Source: a virus. Taken from it: a DNA stretch of 43,088 nucleotides. The stretch's first letter is position 1; every line of letters starts with the position of its first letter. The position numbers and the translations under genes were made by a program. Below, piece by piece: positions 24,754-33,964 of this stretch. The stretch lies in IMG/VR virus record IMGVR_UViG_3300028422_001989, positions 1 through 43,088 of that record, one strand, 5' to 3'. The notes under the pieces are model-generated. The model saw nothing but the letters and a program-made list of their open reading frames with translations, did not search any database and was not told the origin of the DNA.

Positions 24754-24987
24754 ATGAGCTATAACACAAAGAACTACACCGAGCAGGGCGGCGAAAAAAC
24801 CGTAATTGGCGGCACGCTGGAAATCAAGGAGGGGGCCTCGGTAACGGGACTCCCTTCCCCATTTACTCCGGCAGCAAATCAAACGGAAAGCACGGCGGAG
24901 GATGTCGCAGGACTTCTTGCCGATTTCAATGCTCTGCTTGCAAAACTGAAAGCCGCAGGTCTTATGACAGCGGATACACAAGGATAA
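24754..24987 (+). CDS. head fiber-like protein (phi29 gp8.5 type)
   Basis: A 77-residue protein with a beta-type N-terminus (GGEKTVIGGTLEIKEGASVTGLP) and a C-terminal helix (AEDVAGLLADFNALLAKLKAAGLM). This matches the short head-fiber proteins found right after the capsid gene in many Bacillota phages. GGAGG lies upstream of the ATG. Probably decorates the capsid; dispensable in known phages. Confidence 0.75.
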   Translation: MSYNTKNYTEQGGEKTVIGGTLEIKEGASVTGLPSPFTPAANQTESTAEDVAGLLADFNALLAKLKAAGLMTADTQG

Positions 24988-25005
24988 TGAAAGGACGGTG
25001 GCGGT

Positions 25006-25314
25006 ATGACACTGCTTGAAAAAGTCAAAGCAAACCTTATTCTTGAACACTCGGCGGACGATGAACTTCTTCAATTGTACATTACCGCTGCGGTCAAATA
25101 TGCTGAAAGCTATCAGCATCTGGCCGAGAACTTTTATACCCAAAATCAAATGCCGCCTACCACCGAACAAGCAGTCATCATGCTGTCGTCCCACTTTTAC
25201 GAAAGTCGGGACGGCAGCACGGGCGGCTTTTTCTCGGATAATGTACAGGCAAGTCAGCAGGTATGGGAAACAGTCAACCTACTGCTTAGGCTCGACAGGG
25301 ATTGGAAGGTGTGA
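25006..25314 (+). CDS. head-tail connector, gp6-like
   Basis: A 102-residue helical protein (LEKVKANLILEHSADDELLQLYITAAVKYAESY; VIMLSSHFYESRDG) of the gp6/gp15-like connector family that binds under the portal ring. Place in the gene order (after capsid, before head closure) agrees. Confidence 0.85.
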   Translation: MTLLEKVKANLILEHSADDELLQLYITAAVKYAESYQHLAENFYTQNQMPPTTEQAVIMLSSHFYESRDGSTGGFFSDNVQASQQVWETVNLLLRLDRDWKV

Positions 25315-25316
25315 AC

Positions 25317-25643
25317 ATGAGTTTCGGAAAGATGAACACTGCAATTGATATTATCAGCACCGAGCCACAGAAAGATGCTGAGGGGTTTGTAAATCATGGC
25401 GATACTGTTCTGGCAAGGATCAGAGCGTATTTTGAGCAAAAAAACTCCACGGAAAAGTGGCGGAATATGGCACAATCAAGCGAAGCAAATGCCCTTTTCA
25501 GATTCCGATGCATTCCCAATCTGGAGATTACAAAGCAGCACATTATTGTTTGCAACGGGATGAGGTACAACATTTTCTCGGTTGAAAACATTAAAAACCG
25601 TAATATGTATGTTGAAGTTTTGGCGGTGAGTGTGGATGGCTAA
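25317..25643 (+). CDS. head closure / head-tail adaptor protein
   Basis: A 108-residue beta-rich protein resembling SPP1 gp16-type head-tail joining proteins: INTERNAL strands ARIRAYFEQKN, FRFRCIPNLEITKQHIIVCNGMRYNIFSVEN, MYVEVLAVSV. Starts two bases after the connector stop and its end overlaps the next gene by eight bases. Confidence 0.85.
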   Translation: MSFGKMNTAIDIISTEPQKDAEGFVNHGDTVLARIRAYFEQKNSTEKWRNMAQSSEANALFRFRCIPNLEITKQHIIVCNGMRYNIFSVENIKNRNMYVEVLAVSVDG

Positions 25644-26067
25644 GGTAAATTTCAAGATGCCGGATGATTTTTTAATGAAGATTTCTAAGCTCGCAGATAA
25701 AACGGATGAAATAATTCCGAAGGTGCTGGAAGCAGGTGGCGAAGTTGTGGAAGCAAAGGTGATGTCTAACCTGCAAGCTGTAATCGGTAGCGGAACAAAG
25801 GAGGAAAGCCGCTCTACGGGTGAGCTTGCATCGGCACTCGGCACTACTTCCGCAAAACAGGACAAGGATGGCAACTTCAATATTAAGGTGGGATTTGCCG
25901 AACCGCGTTCTGATGGCAAAAGCAACGCTATGATTGCGGGTGTGCTTGAGTATGGCAAAAGCGGGCAACCACCGAAACCTTTTTTAAAGCCTGCAAAGGT
26001 TCAATCAAAAAATGTTTGTATTGACGCTATGAAAAACAAACTTGAAAGCGAGATGGAAAAGCTATGA
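25636..26067 (+). CDS. HK97 gp10-like tail-joining protein
   Basis: A 143-residue protein of the HK97 gp10 family: N-terminal helical part (FLMKISKLADKTDEIIPKVLEAGGEVVEAKV), STGELASALGTTSA, and the signature MIAGVLEYGKSGQPPKPFLKPA. It helps join tail to head. ATG at 25636 overlaps the previous gene; the stop overlaps the next start (ATGA). Confidence 0.9.
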   Translation: MAKVNFKMPDDFLMKISKLADKTDEIIPKVLEAGGEVVEAKVMSNLQAVIGSGTKEESRSTGELASALGTTSAKQDKDGNFNIKVGFAEPRSDGKSNAMIAGVLEYGKSGQPPKPFLKPAKVQSKNVCIDAMKNKLESEMEKL

Positions 26068-26408
26068 ATGTTTTGACGGAATTGAATACCTTGTTCTCTA
26101 CCTTGGATATCCCTCTTGAAACCGGAGTGTTCAGCGGTGTTCCTCCCAATGAATATATGGTGCTTACCCCGCTCGTTGACAGCTTTGCTGTACACGGCGA
26201 CAACAAGCCGCAGTTTGATGTTGAAGAGGTAAGGCTTTCACTTTTTTGCAAGAAGAATTATATAAAACGAAAAGATCAGCTTGTAAGGCTTCTCCTTCAG
26301 GCTGATTTTGTTATTACAGACCGCCGGTATGTCGGTCACGAGGACGATACCGGCTTTCACCATTATGCCATTGATGTGGCAAAACAATATGAAACGGAGG
26401 AATTTTAA
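26064..26408 (+). CDS. tail terminator/completion-like protein
   Basis: A 114-residue protein in the usual slot of the tail terminator (gp17-like). Alternating strands and helices (VEEVRLSLFCKKNYIKRKDQLVRLLLQADFVITDRRYVGHEDDTGFHHYAIDV) fit the family. The role rests mostly on gene order. Coupled to both neighbours (ATGA at its start, TAATG at its end). Confidence 0.75.
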   Translation: MNVLTELNTLFSTLDIPLETGVFSGVPPNEYMVLTPLVDSFAVHGDNKPQFDVEEVRLSLFCKKNYIKRKDQLVRLLLQADFVITDRRYVGHEDDTGFHHYAIDVAKQYETEEF

Positions 26409-27004
26409 TGGCTACGATAGGATTAGACAGCCTTTTCTATTCAAAAATAACCGAAGCCACCAACGGTACGGAAACATATGTAACACCTGTTTCGCTGGCA
26501 AAGGCGATGAAAGCGGATTTATCCGTGGAACTCGCCGAAGCAATCCTTTATGCGGATGACGGGGCCGCTGCGGTTATAAAGGAATTTAAAAGCGGCAAGC
26601 TCTCTCTCGGCATAGATGATATCGGAACGGCAGCCGCTCAAGATTTAACAGGTGCGGTTGTTGACGATAACGGAGTGCTTATATCTGCAAGTGAGGACGG
26701 CGGCTCACCGGTTGCAATCGGGTTCAGAGCAAAAAAGGCAAACGGCAAATACCGTTATTTCTGGCTATACCGTGTGAAATTCGGCATTCCGGCAACCAAC
26801 CTTGAAACCAAAGGCGACAGCATCAAGTTTTCCACACCTACTATTGAAGGAACGGTTATGCGCAGGAACAAGCTTGACGGTAACGGAAATCATCCGTGGA
26901 AAGCCGAAGTCAGCGAGGATGATACAGGAGTTATTGCATCTACAATCACCGGCTGGTTTACCGAGGTTTACGAACCTACTTTCGCTGTTGAAGGTGGTGC
27001 ATGA
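26408..27004 (+). CDS. major tail tube protein
   Basis: A 198-residue tail tube subunit of the phi13/TP901 type: GLDSLFYSKITE near the start, AIGFRAKKANGKYRYFWLYRVKFG, TKGDSIKFSTPTIEGTV and a C-terminal ITGWFTEVYEP. It polymerises around the tape measure to form the tail tube. Starts inside the previous stop codon. Confidence 0.92.
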   Translation: MATIGLDSLFYSKITEATNGTETYVTPVSLAKAMKADLSVELAEAILYADDGAAAVIKEFKSGKLSLGIDDIGTAAAQDLTGAVVDDNGVLISASEDGGSPVAIGFRAKKANGKYRYFWLYRVKFGIPATNLETKGDSIKFSTPTIEGTVMRRNKLDGNGNHPWKAEVSEDDTGVIASTITGWFTEVYEPTFAVEGGA

Positions 27005-27393
27005 AAATGATAGATACGGATAGATCTGCAACCATAACAATTGCTGGTCAGGAGTATCAGCTTATTCTGACCACCAAGGCGACAAAGGAAATCGCCAAAC
27101 GGTACGGAGGTCTTCAAAACCTCGGTGATAAGCTGATGAAGTCAGAGAACTTTGAAATGGCACTGGATGAGGTGGTTTGGCTGCTCACCCTGCTTGCCAA
27201 CCAAAGCATCCTCATACACAACCTACAAAACAAGGATAAGCGGGAATTGCTGACTGAGGATGCCGTTGAACTTCTCACCTCACCTTTAGAACTTGCAACC
27301 TATAAAAACGCAATTATGGAGGCTATGTTCAAAGGGACGAAGCGAAATATCGAAAGTGAGGAAACCGATACAAAAAACGCGAAAGCCGAGTAA
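27001..27393 (+). CDS. tail assembly chaperone, short (G-like) form
   Basis: A 130-residue protein in the slot of lambda G. Body helical (TTKATKEIAKRYGGLQNLGDKLM; DEVVWLLTLLANQSILIHN). Near its end the reading frame contains the slippery site A AAA AAC at 27372-27378, so a share of ribosomes slip by -1 and make the longer form. It starts within the tail tube gene end (GCATGA). Confidence 0.88.
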   Translation: MKMIDTDRSATITIAGQEYQLILTTKATKEIAKRYGGLQNLGDKLMKSENFEMALDEVVWLLTLLANQSILIHNLQNKDKRELLTEDAVELLTSPLELATYKNAIMEAMFKGTKRNIESEETDTKNAKAE

Positions 27394-27581
27394 ACGATGA
27401 TGAATTGTTTACCCGGCTTTTATATTACGGCACAGTCCAGCTTAACAGCAGCGAAACGGAAATCTGGCTTATGCCGTTCGGGTATTTACTGGATTTATGG
27501 GAGTGCCATAAGCAGTTTAATGGATTGGCAAAGCCGAAGTTTGAGCTATTTATCGACGATGTCATACCAAACGGCATATAG
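27001..27581 (+). CDS. tail assembly chaperone, frameshifted (GT-like) form
   Basis: Product of a -1 frameshift: 126 residues from the G-like frame through AAC at 27376-27378, then 67 residues read from 27378 (CGC GAA AGC ...) to the TAG at 27579-27581, about 193 in all. The downstream frame encodes LLYYGTVQLNSSETEIWLMPFG and LLDLWECHKQFNGLAKP, a conserved small phage sequence with no ribosome site or ATG of its own. A hairpin at 27382-27420 follows the slippery site. As in lambda, the long form would bridge tape measure and tube subunits. Confidence 0.85.
27372..27420 (+). promoter_or_regulatory. programmed -1 frameshift signal
   Basis: Slippery heptamer A AAA AAC (27372-27378) in the zero frame ACA AAA AAC, then after three bases a stem AAAGCCG-A-GTAAAC (27382-27395) with GTTTAC-C-CGGCTTT (27407-27420), 13 pairs and one mismatch around an 11-base loop. 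The zero-frame stop lies within the stem. Confidence 0.88.
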
Positions 27582-27596
27582 GAAGGAGGCGGTAAT

Positions 27597-29870
27597 GTGG
27601 CAGATAATTTCGGATTAAAAATCGGCGTCGAGGGTGAAAAGGAATTCAAGAACGCTCTTCGCGATATCAATCAGTCATTTAAGGTTTTAGGTTCTGAAAT
27701 GAACCTGGTATCCTCACAGTTTGATAAAAATGATCGCAGCGTCGAAGCTTTGACCGCCCGTAATCAAGTTTTGAATAAGGAAATTGATGCCCAGAAAGAA
27801 AAAATCGATACCCTTGAAAAAGCCTTAAGCAATGCCGCCTCCTCCTTTGGCGAAAATGATAAACGCACTCAGGCTTGGCAGGTTCAGTTGAACAATGCAA
27901 AAGCGGAGCTGAATGGTCTTGAAAAGGAACTCAAGCAGAATGACGATGCATTGGAGGATGTCGGCAAAGAATTTAACGATGCCGAGAAACAATCGGAACA
28001 GTTTAACAAAGCGCTAAAAAACAGCGCCGACACAGCGGATAATGCCGAAGGTAAATTTTCAAAACTTGGCTCGGTTCTCGGTAAAATCGGTGTTGGTCTT
28101 GGAGCGGGAGTTGCCGCAATCGGCACCGCAGCGGTCGGTGCGGGCAAAGCACTCGCTGATATGACTGTTGGCGCTTCACAGTATGCGGACGAAATCCTTA
28201 CGCAGTCCACTGTTACTGGAATGTCCACAGAAAGCCTGCAGGCATATAAATATGCGGCAGAACTGATTGACACCGACCTCGATACCGTTACAAAAACAAT
28301 GTCCAAAAATATAAAGTCCATGGATTCGGCACGAAACGGTACGGGTGCCGCGGCAGAAGCATATCGGAAATTAGGCATATCCGTCACCGATGCCCACGGC
28401 AACTTAAAAGACGGTGAAACCGTTTACTGGCAAGCAATCGATGCCCTCGGCAAAATGCAAAATGAAACCGAACGGGATGCGCTGGCCATGCAGATATTCG
28501 GTAAATCGGCGCAGGAACTCAACCCATTAATTCAGCAAGGTTCTGCCGGATTCGGTAAACTTACCGATGAAGCAAAACGCATGGGCGCTGTGATGAGCGA
28601 GGATTCATTGAATGCCCTCGGTAAGTTCGACGACAGTATGCAGCGTTTAAAGTCAGGTGCCGGTGCCGCAAAGAATATGCTTGGTACGGTACTTCTTCCC
28701 CAGCTTCAGCTTTTGGCTGATGATGGGGTTTCTTTATTGGGCGATTTCACAAAAGGACTCAGTGAAGCAAACGGGGATTGGGGTAAAATCTCCGATGTCA
28801 TCGGTAATACGGTCGGCGGCATCGTCAACATGATAATGGAAAACCTGCCGAAAATCATTGAACTTGGGATGGATATTGTAAGTTCAATCGGAAATGCAAT
28901 ACTCGAAAACCTTCCAATGATAATTGATTCGGCGGTAAGCATTATAATGACCTTACTGCAAGGACTCATTGACGCGTTGCCTCAGCTGACACAAGGCGCG
29001 TTGCAGCTGATATTGGCGTTGGTAAACGGTATTATCGAGAACCTACCGATGCTTATTCAGGCGGCAATCGATATGGTGGTAACCCTGGCGCTTGGAATAG
29101 CCGATGCTCTGCCGGAACTGATTCCTTCCATAATTGAAGCTATTATTCTGATTGTACAAACACTGCTGAATAATATGGATAAAATTCTTGAGGCCGCATT
29201 TGCAATTATTCAAGGCTTGGCTACAGGCCTTCTTAACGCACTGCCGAAACTGATAGATGCTCTGCCGAGTATCATTGCATCAATCATCGATTTCATAACA
29301 AATAATTTACCGAAGATTATTGAAATGGGCATAAAACTCGTTGTTCAGTTAGCAATCGGGCTTGTGAAAGCAATTCCTCAGTTGATTGCAAAACTGCCGG
29401 AAATCATAACCGCTCTTATCATAGGACTTGGAAAAGCCGTAGGTATGGTCGGAGAAATCGGTGTCAATATCGTAAAAGGTTTATGGGACGGGATTGTGAG
29501 CATGGGCAAATGGATAGCCGATAAGGTCACCGGATTTTTCAGTGGTATTGTTGACGGAGTAAAAGGACTACTCGGTATCCACTCCCCGTCAACAGTCTTT
29601 GCCGGTATCGGTGGCAACATGGGTGAAGGTCTGGGATCGGGATTTTTAAAGGCAATGACATCCGTTGAAAAGGATATGAAAAAGGCTATTCCCACTAACT
29701 TTGATATTAACGCAAGTCTGAACGGACTGCAGCCCGCCTATTCAGGAGTGCCTACCATGACATATAACCACACCGGCACAATCCGGGTTGAAGGCATCAA
29801 TTCCAAAAGTGAATTAACAGGCGTGGTGGATATTATCATCGATGAGCTGAGGAAGGAGGTGCGAAGATAA
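27597..29870 (+). CDS. tail tape measure protein
   Basis: A 757-residue tape measure. Residues 1 to about 150 are coiled coil (ALTARNQVLNKEIDAQKEKIDTLEKAL...), followed by a Gly/Ala-rich segment (about 160-185), a globular part, and a long hydrophobic helical stretch (about 395-630) with repeated Leu-Pro-x-Ile/Leu turns (ENLPKIIELGMDIV, DALPQLTQGALQLI, NNLPKIIEMGIKLV). The ending GLLGIHSPSTVFAGIGGNMGEGLG is typical. Start is GTG behind GGAGG (seven bases). At about 1.5 angstrom per residue the tail would be near 110 nm. Confidence 0.95.
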   Translation: MADNFGLKIGVEGEKEFKNALRDINQSFKVLGSEMNLVSSQFDKNDRSVEALTARNQVLNKEIDAQKEKIDTLEKALSNAASSFGENDKRTQAWQVQLNNAKAELNGLEKELKQNDDALEDVGKEFNDAEKQSEQFNKALKNSADTADNAEGKFSKLGSVLGKIGVGLGAGVAAIGTAAVGAGKALADMTVGASQYADEILTQSTVTGMSTESLQAYKYAAELIDTDLDTVTKTMSKNIKSMDSARNGTGAAAEAYRKLGISVTDAHGNLKDGETVYWQAIDALGKMQNETERDALAMQIFGKSAQELNPLIQQGSAGFGKLTDEAKRMGAVMSEDSLNALGKFDDSMQRLKSGAGAAKNMLGTVLLPQLQLLADDGVSLLGDFTKGLSEANGDWGKISDVIGNTVGGIVNMIMENLPKIIELGMDIVSSIGNAILENLPMIIDSAVSIIMTLLQGLIDALPQLTQGALQLILALVNGIIENLPMLIQAAIDMVVTLALGIADALPELIPSIIEAIILIVQTLLNNMDKILEAAFAIIQGLATGLLNALPKLIDALPSIIASIIDFITNNLPKIIEMGIKLVVQLAIGLVKAIPQLIAKLPEIITALIIGLGKAVGMVGEIGVNIVKGLWDGIVSMGKWIADKVTGFFSGIVDGVKGLLGIHSPSTVFAGIGGNMGEGLGSGFLKAMTSVEKDMKKAIPTNFDINASLNGLQPAYSGVPTMTYNHTGTIRVEGINSKSELTGVVDIIIDELRKEVRR

Positions 29871-30208
29871 TGGCTTTACTCACAAACCGTGATACAAACG
29901 AGGAAATTACCCGTTTTGTAAGCCTTTTGGAAAAACAGGATGTTATCCGCACCATCCATATCACCCTTGACGGGCAGCAATATATTCAGCGTATCGGCGC
30001 GCCTACCATAAGTTATGAATTAAAGCTGTATGTTACGGATGACGGCAAACGGCTGCTTTCACAAGCAGAGGATGCCGCTTCCCTTTTGGAAGCAAGTGTG
30101 AAAACAGGTATTTACTACGGCAGAATTATTGAGCTCTCCGATTTTAAAAGGTTGACTTCCGGGTACTACGAAGTGACTGCCATACTTTCCAAGGTTACGG
30201 AGGTGTAG
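29870..30208 (+). CDS. small tail-region protein, unknown
   Basis: A 112-residue beta-rich protein (VIRTIHITLDGQQYIQRIGAPTISYELKLYV; TGIYYGRIIELSDFKRLTSGYYEVTAILSK) starting within the tape measure stop (TAATG). In the slot after the tape measure it is probably a tail-tip or distal-tail component. No family recognised with certainty. Confidence 0.65.
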   Translation: MALLTNRDTNEEITRFVSLLEKQDVIRTIHITLDGQQYIQRIGAPTISYELKLYVTDDGKRLLSQAEDAASLLEASVKTGIYYGRIIELSDFKRLTSGYYEVTAILSKVTEV

Positions 30209-30211
30209 CCG

Positions 30212-31615
30212 ATGAAATACATTCCTGCTGAACTATTAAACAAGCTGAATGAAAAATGGCAGGTTGAATCAAAAGACACACAGCCAAACTTACGGCTTGT
30301 TGCGACACAGGCAACAATAAATACCTTGATTTCAGAACCAATCCATGAGGATATCCCTTCCGCGTTCGGTGATGTGGCAATAAGGCAGCTTCCGGGCGAA
30401 AAAACACCGTCAATGGCCTATGCGGTTTGTATTGATAACGGGACGGCAAGAATCTATGAACGCCGCTTTCCCGCTTCGCTTGACAATGCCTGGCAGTATA
30501 TATGGACGCTTGGTCCCGCAAAGGATGCGGCGATAGAATATGGCGGAAACTGGTTTCTGGAAGCCAAAAACCGATGGTATATCCTTGAAACCGAAGAAAC
30601 ACCGTATTTATTCTGGATAGGAACCGATGATACGCTTTACGCCCAAAAATGGGATAACGAGCAAACGCGTATAATCCTTGATACCGGCGTATCGCAAATC
30701 AGTGTATGCAAGGGTTGGCGCTCTTCCTTAATGGCAGGGCTTGACCAGGGGCTGGTTGTCGGATATTTGAAAGCCGGTAAAGTTTATTATAGGGCTTTTT
30801 GCATTCAGGATGATGGCATCGCTATTTGGGAACCGTCCTATGAAGTGACTGAACTTGGCACCGGTAACAACACACTGTCGGTGTTCCGCACTAATGATTT
30901 CAGAATCGGTTTTGTATGTGAAAACGCAGGACAAATGAAATGGACGCTTTCCCAAAGAAATTATGCCGGGATGTCCTTCAGACCCGAAACCGTCAATGCA
31001 CAGGCTCAAAATGTTGTTTGCTTGATTGAAAATACAAAGGATGTGTTTATCCAAAGCGACGGCATCAATTATGCTGAGGCTGATATTGATGGCTTATGGT
31101 TTTTACAATACCCCACTACCGCACCCACACTTTCGGTTACAAGAACAGAGAAAATAAACGTTGATGCAAAAAACGCATCCGGTTTCAAGCTGTTTTTGAA
31201 TCTCCCGATATCTTCAGTGCCTGATGATCTGTCATCAAAGATTACCATAACCCCGGCTATGCCTGTTACCGGTGTGAGCTATGACAGTGTAAATCAGGCA
31301 CTAATTATTTCTGTGTCACCGAATTTTGTCAGAAGCATTGACGTGACCATAAACATTGCCGAGAGTCGCGGGGCTTATTACTATAAGTATCCGGGTCAGA
31401 AGCATCCGTTGGAAGCATTATCAGGCTTTGCAGCACGAGAAATCATCAGTTTCTACGGCTACGCAAAAAATGAAACGGTAAATGCTTCAATAAACAACCC
31501 ACGAATAATCCTTGTAAATGCTGCATTCCGGTATTCTACCCATAAGGAAACAGTGGCGGCAACTGTTCAAGGGGTTACTGTAACACTTACGGCTGTATCA
31601 AGTTTACCGATTTAG
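30212..31615 (+). CDS. tail protein, probable beta-propeller-type
   Basis: A 467-residue protein. The first two thirds show repeating strands with Trp/Gly turns (IYERRFPASLDNAWQYIWTLGPAKDA; ILETEETPYLFWIGTDDTLYAQKWDN; GLVVGYLKAGKVYYRAF; AGQMKWTLSQRNYAG), as in beta-propeller virion proteins; the last third is an Ig-like beta domain. Likely at the tail tip, in adsorption. No enzymatic motif seen. The fold is inference from the pattern. Confidence 0.65.
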   Translation: MKYIPAELLNKLNEKWQVESKDTQPNLRLVATQATINTLISEPIHEDIPSAFGDVAIRQLPGEKTPSMAYAVCIDNGTARIYERRFPASLDNAWQYIWTLGPAKDAAIEYGGNWFLEAKNRWYILETEETPYLFWIGTDDTLYAQKWDNEQTRIILDTGVSQISVCKGWRSSLMAGLDQGLVVGYLKAGKVYYRAFCIQDDGIAIWEPSYEVTELGTGNNTLSVFRTNDFRIGFVCENAGQMKWTLSQRNYAGMSFRPETVNAQAQNVVCLIENTKDVFIQSDGINYAEADIDGLWFLQYPTTAPTLSVTRTEKINVDAKNASGFKLFLNLPISSVPDDLSSKITITPAMPVTGVSYDSVNQALIISVSPNFVRSIDVTINIAESRGAYYYKYPGQKHPLEALSGFAAREIISFYGYAKNETVNASINNPRIILVNAAFRYSTHKETVAATVQGVTVTLTAVSSLPI

Positions 31616-31624
31616 GAGGGCAAA

Positions 31625-33958
31625 ATGAATTTATACGAAAAAGTAAATGTGCATAATAAATTTGAGTTTTTAGTTGTTGACTCTGTTACGGGCAAGGAAA
31701 AACAAAAAGCCGTGGCATATAACACTATTCTTGACCAGTGGTTTAATGCGAGGGTCGTTAATGCTTATCCAAGCTATAATAACGGAGCAAGCAGAACCTA
31801 TGATGTACTTCAGTATATAACCTTTGGTACAGGAACGGGGACTATTTCACCAACAAGGACGTCGCTTTTCACCTATCTGGACCGGAAAACGGCTACAACA
31901 CAGCAGATTGTTTACGGTTATCCGACTTCATATGTTCAGAAGCAGATTAAACTTGAAGCAAATGAATATATCGGAAAGACCATAACAGAAGTCGGCTTTG
32001 AATTTTATTGCAGCCAATTTTGGGCATCCGATTCAAAATATTATCTCATGACGCACGCCCTTTTGCAGGACAGTGAAGGCAACCAGATAGCCATCAGTAA
32101 GACCGACACGGATGTAGTGTATATTACCGCAACCTTTTATTGCTCGCATACCCCGGCGGGCTTTGGTGCAAATGCGGTATATCCTGCGGCGGATAAAAAC
32201 TATATAGCACGATGGGTACTGACCGGCGGCTTTGATACTACTGTCAGGTTCTCAAAATTTAACCTTGAATATTCAAGTGATATGCTTTCTTACAGCTCTG
32301 GTGGTCAGCAAATAAGAACAGGTGAAAAAAGCATGGATTTAAGCACTGCGATTGGAAACCTTGCCACCGGAAAAATGGATCTGCCCATGCTCACCTTCCT
32401 TGACAGCGAATGCAACAACAGGATAATCAAGCACCTTGGAGTTGCCGGAATCGGTGCTATAACCTTTCCGAATCATGATCTTTTCCCGCCGTACTTGGTC
32501 GAGCGTATTCCGATTGGCACAGGTGATGGTGTGCTGACTGATTTCAATATCAAAGCACCGTTAATAATGCTTGGCAGTGAAACCATATATGTGAACAATG
32601 TTGCAAAGGTAAGGGATGTTGACTACACGATTGATTACGAAAACAACTGCGGTGATTGGTATGAAAATTACCATACGGCTGGATTAACCTGTAAAAGTGC
32701 CGGAGTATCGTTCGGAGATCTGGCATCAAAAACTCCGAACAGCAGCTATGATTACCGTGACCCTTTTTCTTGGTGGAACTGTTATGACAGGACAGTATAT
32801 CCCTCTTCCTGCACAGTAAACGATGTGAACCCGATAAAGATTGATTTTGGGACTGCAAAAGCCTGCAATACACTGAAATTTGATATTCTGACCGTACCGG
32901 CCGCAAGGATAGATACCCTTAAAATACAGTATTCGACCAACGGAACCGATTGGACTGATGTATCAGGGCTTTCAAGGACAGGTCAGGTCTGGAAATTTAC
33001 TGAGGTTTCAGCAAGGTACTGGAGAACATTTTTAAGCGGTGAAGGGAATGCCACAGTTGTTGTAACATCAAGCGGTATGACAGGTTCGCCGATAACCCTT
33101 TCAGTACCTGTAGCATCATCAGATACGGCGAGTATTGTGGCGGGCAAGATAAAAACTGCCCTTGAAAACAATGCAAACATTTCGGCTTTATATGATGCTT
33201 CGGTTTCGGGTGCAAACGTAATTTTAACCGCAAAAACACCGATAGCAAATGTCTCGAGCTTGAATATCGCGCTTTCAAACGGAACTTGCGCCGGGCTGAC
33301 TACAGTTTCAACCTCGACTGACACGACTGCCGGTGTCGCTGCCGTAAAGCAACAGGAAAATATTAATATAGCAGGAACCGTTGGAACTTCAGGGAATGCA
33401 ACAGTTGTGGTCACGGCTAATGGAATGGCAAACTCACCAATAAACCTTTCAGTTCCGGTTACAAGCGGCGACTCGGCAACAACTGTTGCAAATAAGGTTA
33501 ACGCGGCTCTCAATCAAAATTCAGACATTACGAACTTCTTTACAATCAGTGCTGCAAACGGCAGTTATGTACGGCTGACCGTAAAAACAGCTGCGGCAAA
33601 TGATCCAACCTTAAATATCAGCATTGCAAATGGAACTTGTACAGGATTAACCACCATTTCAACATCCACAACTGATGCATCTGGTAATGCAGGAACAAAA
33701 CAAGTAGAAACCTTAACCGTAGCGGGCAGTGTCAGCTACAATTGGACTTACAGTTTATATTATCAAAGTTTCCCGACAAGGGACGGTCAGAGTTTCGGCT
33801 CAACCTTCTTTTTGGGCAAAACAGTTCCCGGACTAAAATTCACCACACCGCCCCCGGCTGGCGCTGCGATAGACGCCACTTATTCATTAGAATATCCGTT
33901 TAAAACAGCAAATAACCTGCTTCGGTTCACCTACTCAATCGTACTCCAAAGGGGGTAA
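31625..33958 (+). CDS. tail fiber/tip protein with tandem Ig-like repeats
   Basis: A 777-residue virion protein. N-terminal part beta-rich (about 1-340). About residues 400-470 resemble a discoidin (F5/8-type C) sugar-binding domain (CNTLKFDILTVPAARIDTLKIQYSTNGTDWTDVSG; ARYWRTF). Then two tandem copies of a 116-residue unit follow (33044-33391 and 33392-33739), each with GNATVVVT..GM..SPI.LSVPV and LNI.I.NGTC.GLTT.STS, a repeat widespread in phage tail and capsid decorations. Probably binds host surface sugars. Confidence 0.8.
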   Translation: MNLYEKVNVHNKFEFLVVDSVTGKEKQKAVAYNTILDQWFNARVVNAYPSYNNGASRTYDVLQYITFGTGTGTISPTRTSLFTYLDRKTATTQQIVYGYPTSYVQKQIKLEANEYIGKTITEVGFEFYCSQFWASDSKYYLMTHALLQDSEGNQIAISKTDTDVVYITATFYCSHTPAGFGANAVYPAADKNYIARWVLTGGFDTTVRFSKFNLEYSSDMLSYSSGGQQIRTGEKSMDLSTAIGNLATGKMDLPMLTFLDSECNNRIIKHLGVAGIGAITFPNHDLFPPYLVERIPIGTGDGVLTDFNIKAPLIMLGSETIYVNNVAKVRDVDYTIDYENNCGDWYENYHTAGLTCKSAGVSFGDLASKTPNSSYDYRDPFSWWNCYDRTVYPSSCTVNDVNPIKIDFGTAKACNTLKFDILTVPAARIDTLKIQYSTNGTDWTDVSGLSRTGQVWKFTEVSARYWRTFLSGEGNATVVVTSSGMTGSPITLSVPVASSDTASIVAGKIKTALENNANISALYDASVSGANVILTAKTPIANVSSLNIALSNGTCAGLTTVSTSTDTTAGVAAVKQQENINIAGTVGTSGNATVVVTANGMANSPINLSVPVTSGDSATTVANKVNAALNQNSDITNFFTISAANGSYVRLTVKTAAANDPTLNISIANGTCTGLTTISTSTTDASGNAGTKQVETLTVAGSVSYNWTYSLYYQSFPTRDGQSFGSTFFLGKTVPGLKFTTPPPAGAAIDATYSLEYPFKTANNLLRFTYSIVLQRG
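33044..33739 (+). repeat. two tandem 348-bp coding repeats in tail gene
   Basis: The 116-codon unit occurs twice in frame (33044-33391, 33392-33739). The copies share clear blocks such as GNATVVVT, SPI-LSVPV, NGTC-GLTT but have diverged, so the duplication is not recent. Confidence 0.8.
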
Positions 33959-33964
33959 TATTTT

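Noticed and set aside
24382-25194. Minus-strand frame of 270 codons
   Set aside because: It crosses the capsid, fiber and connector genes on the other strand and shows no recognisable protein features.
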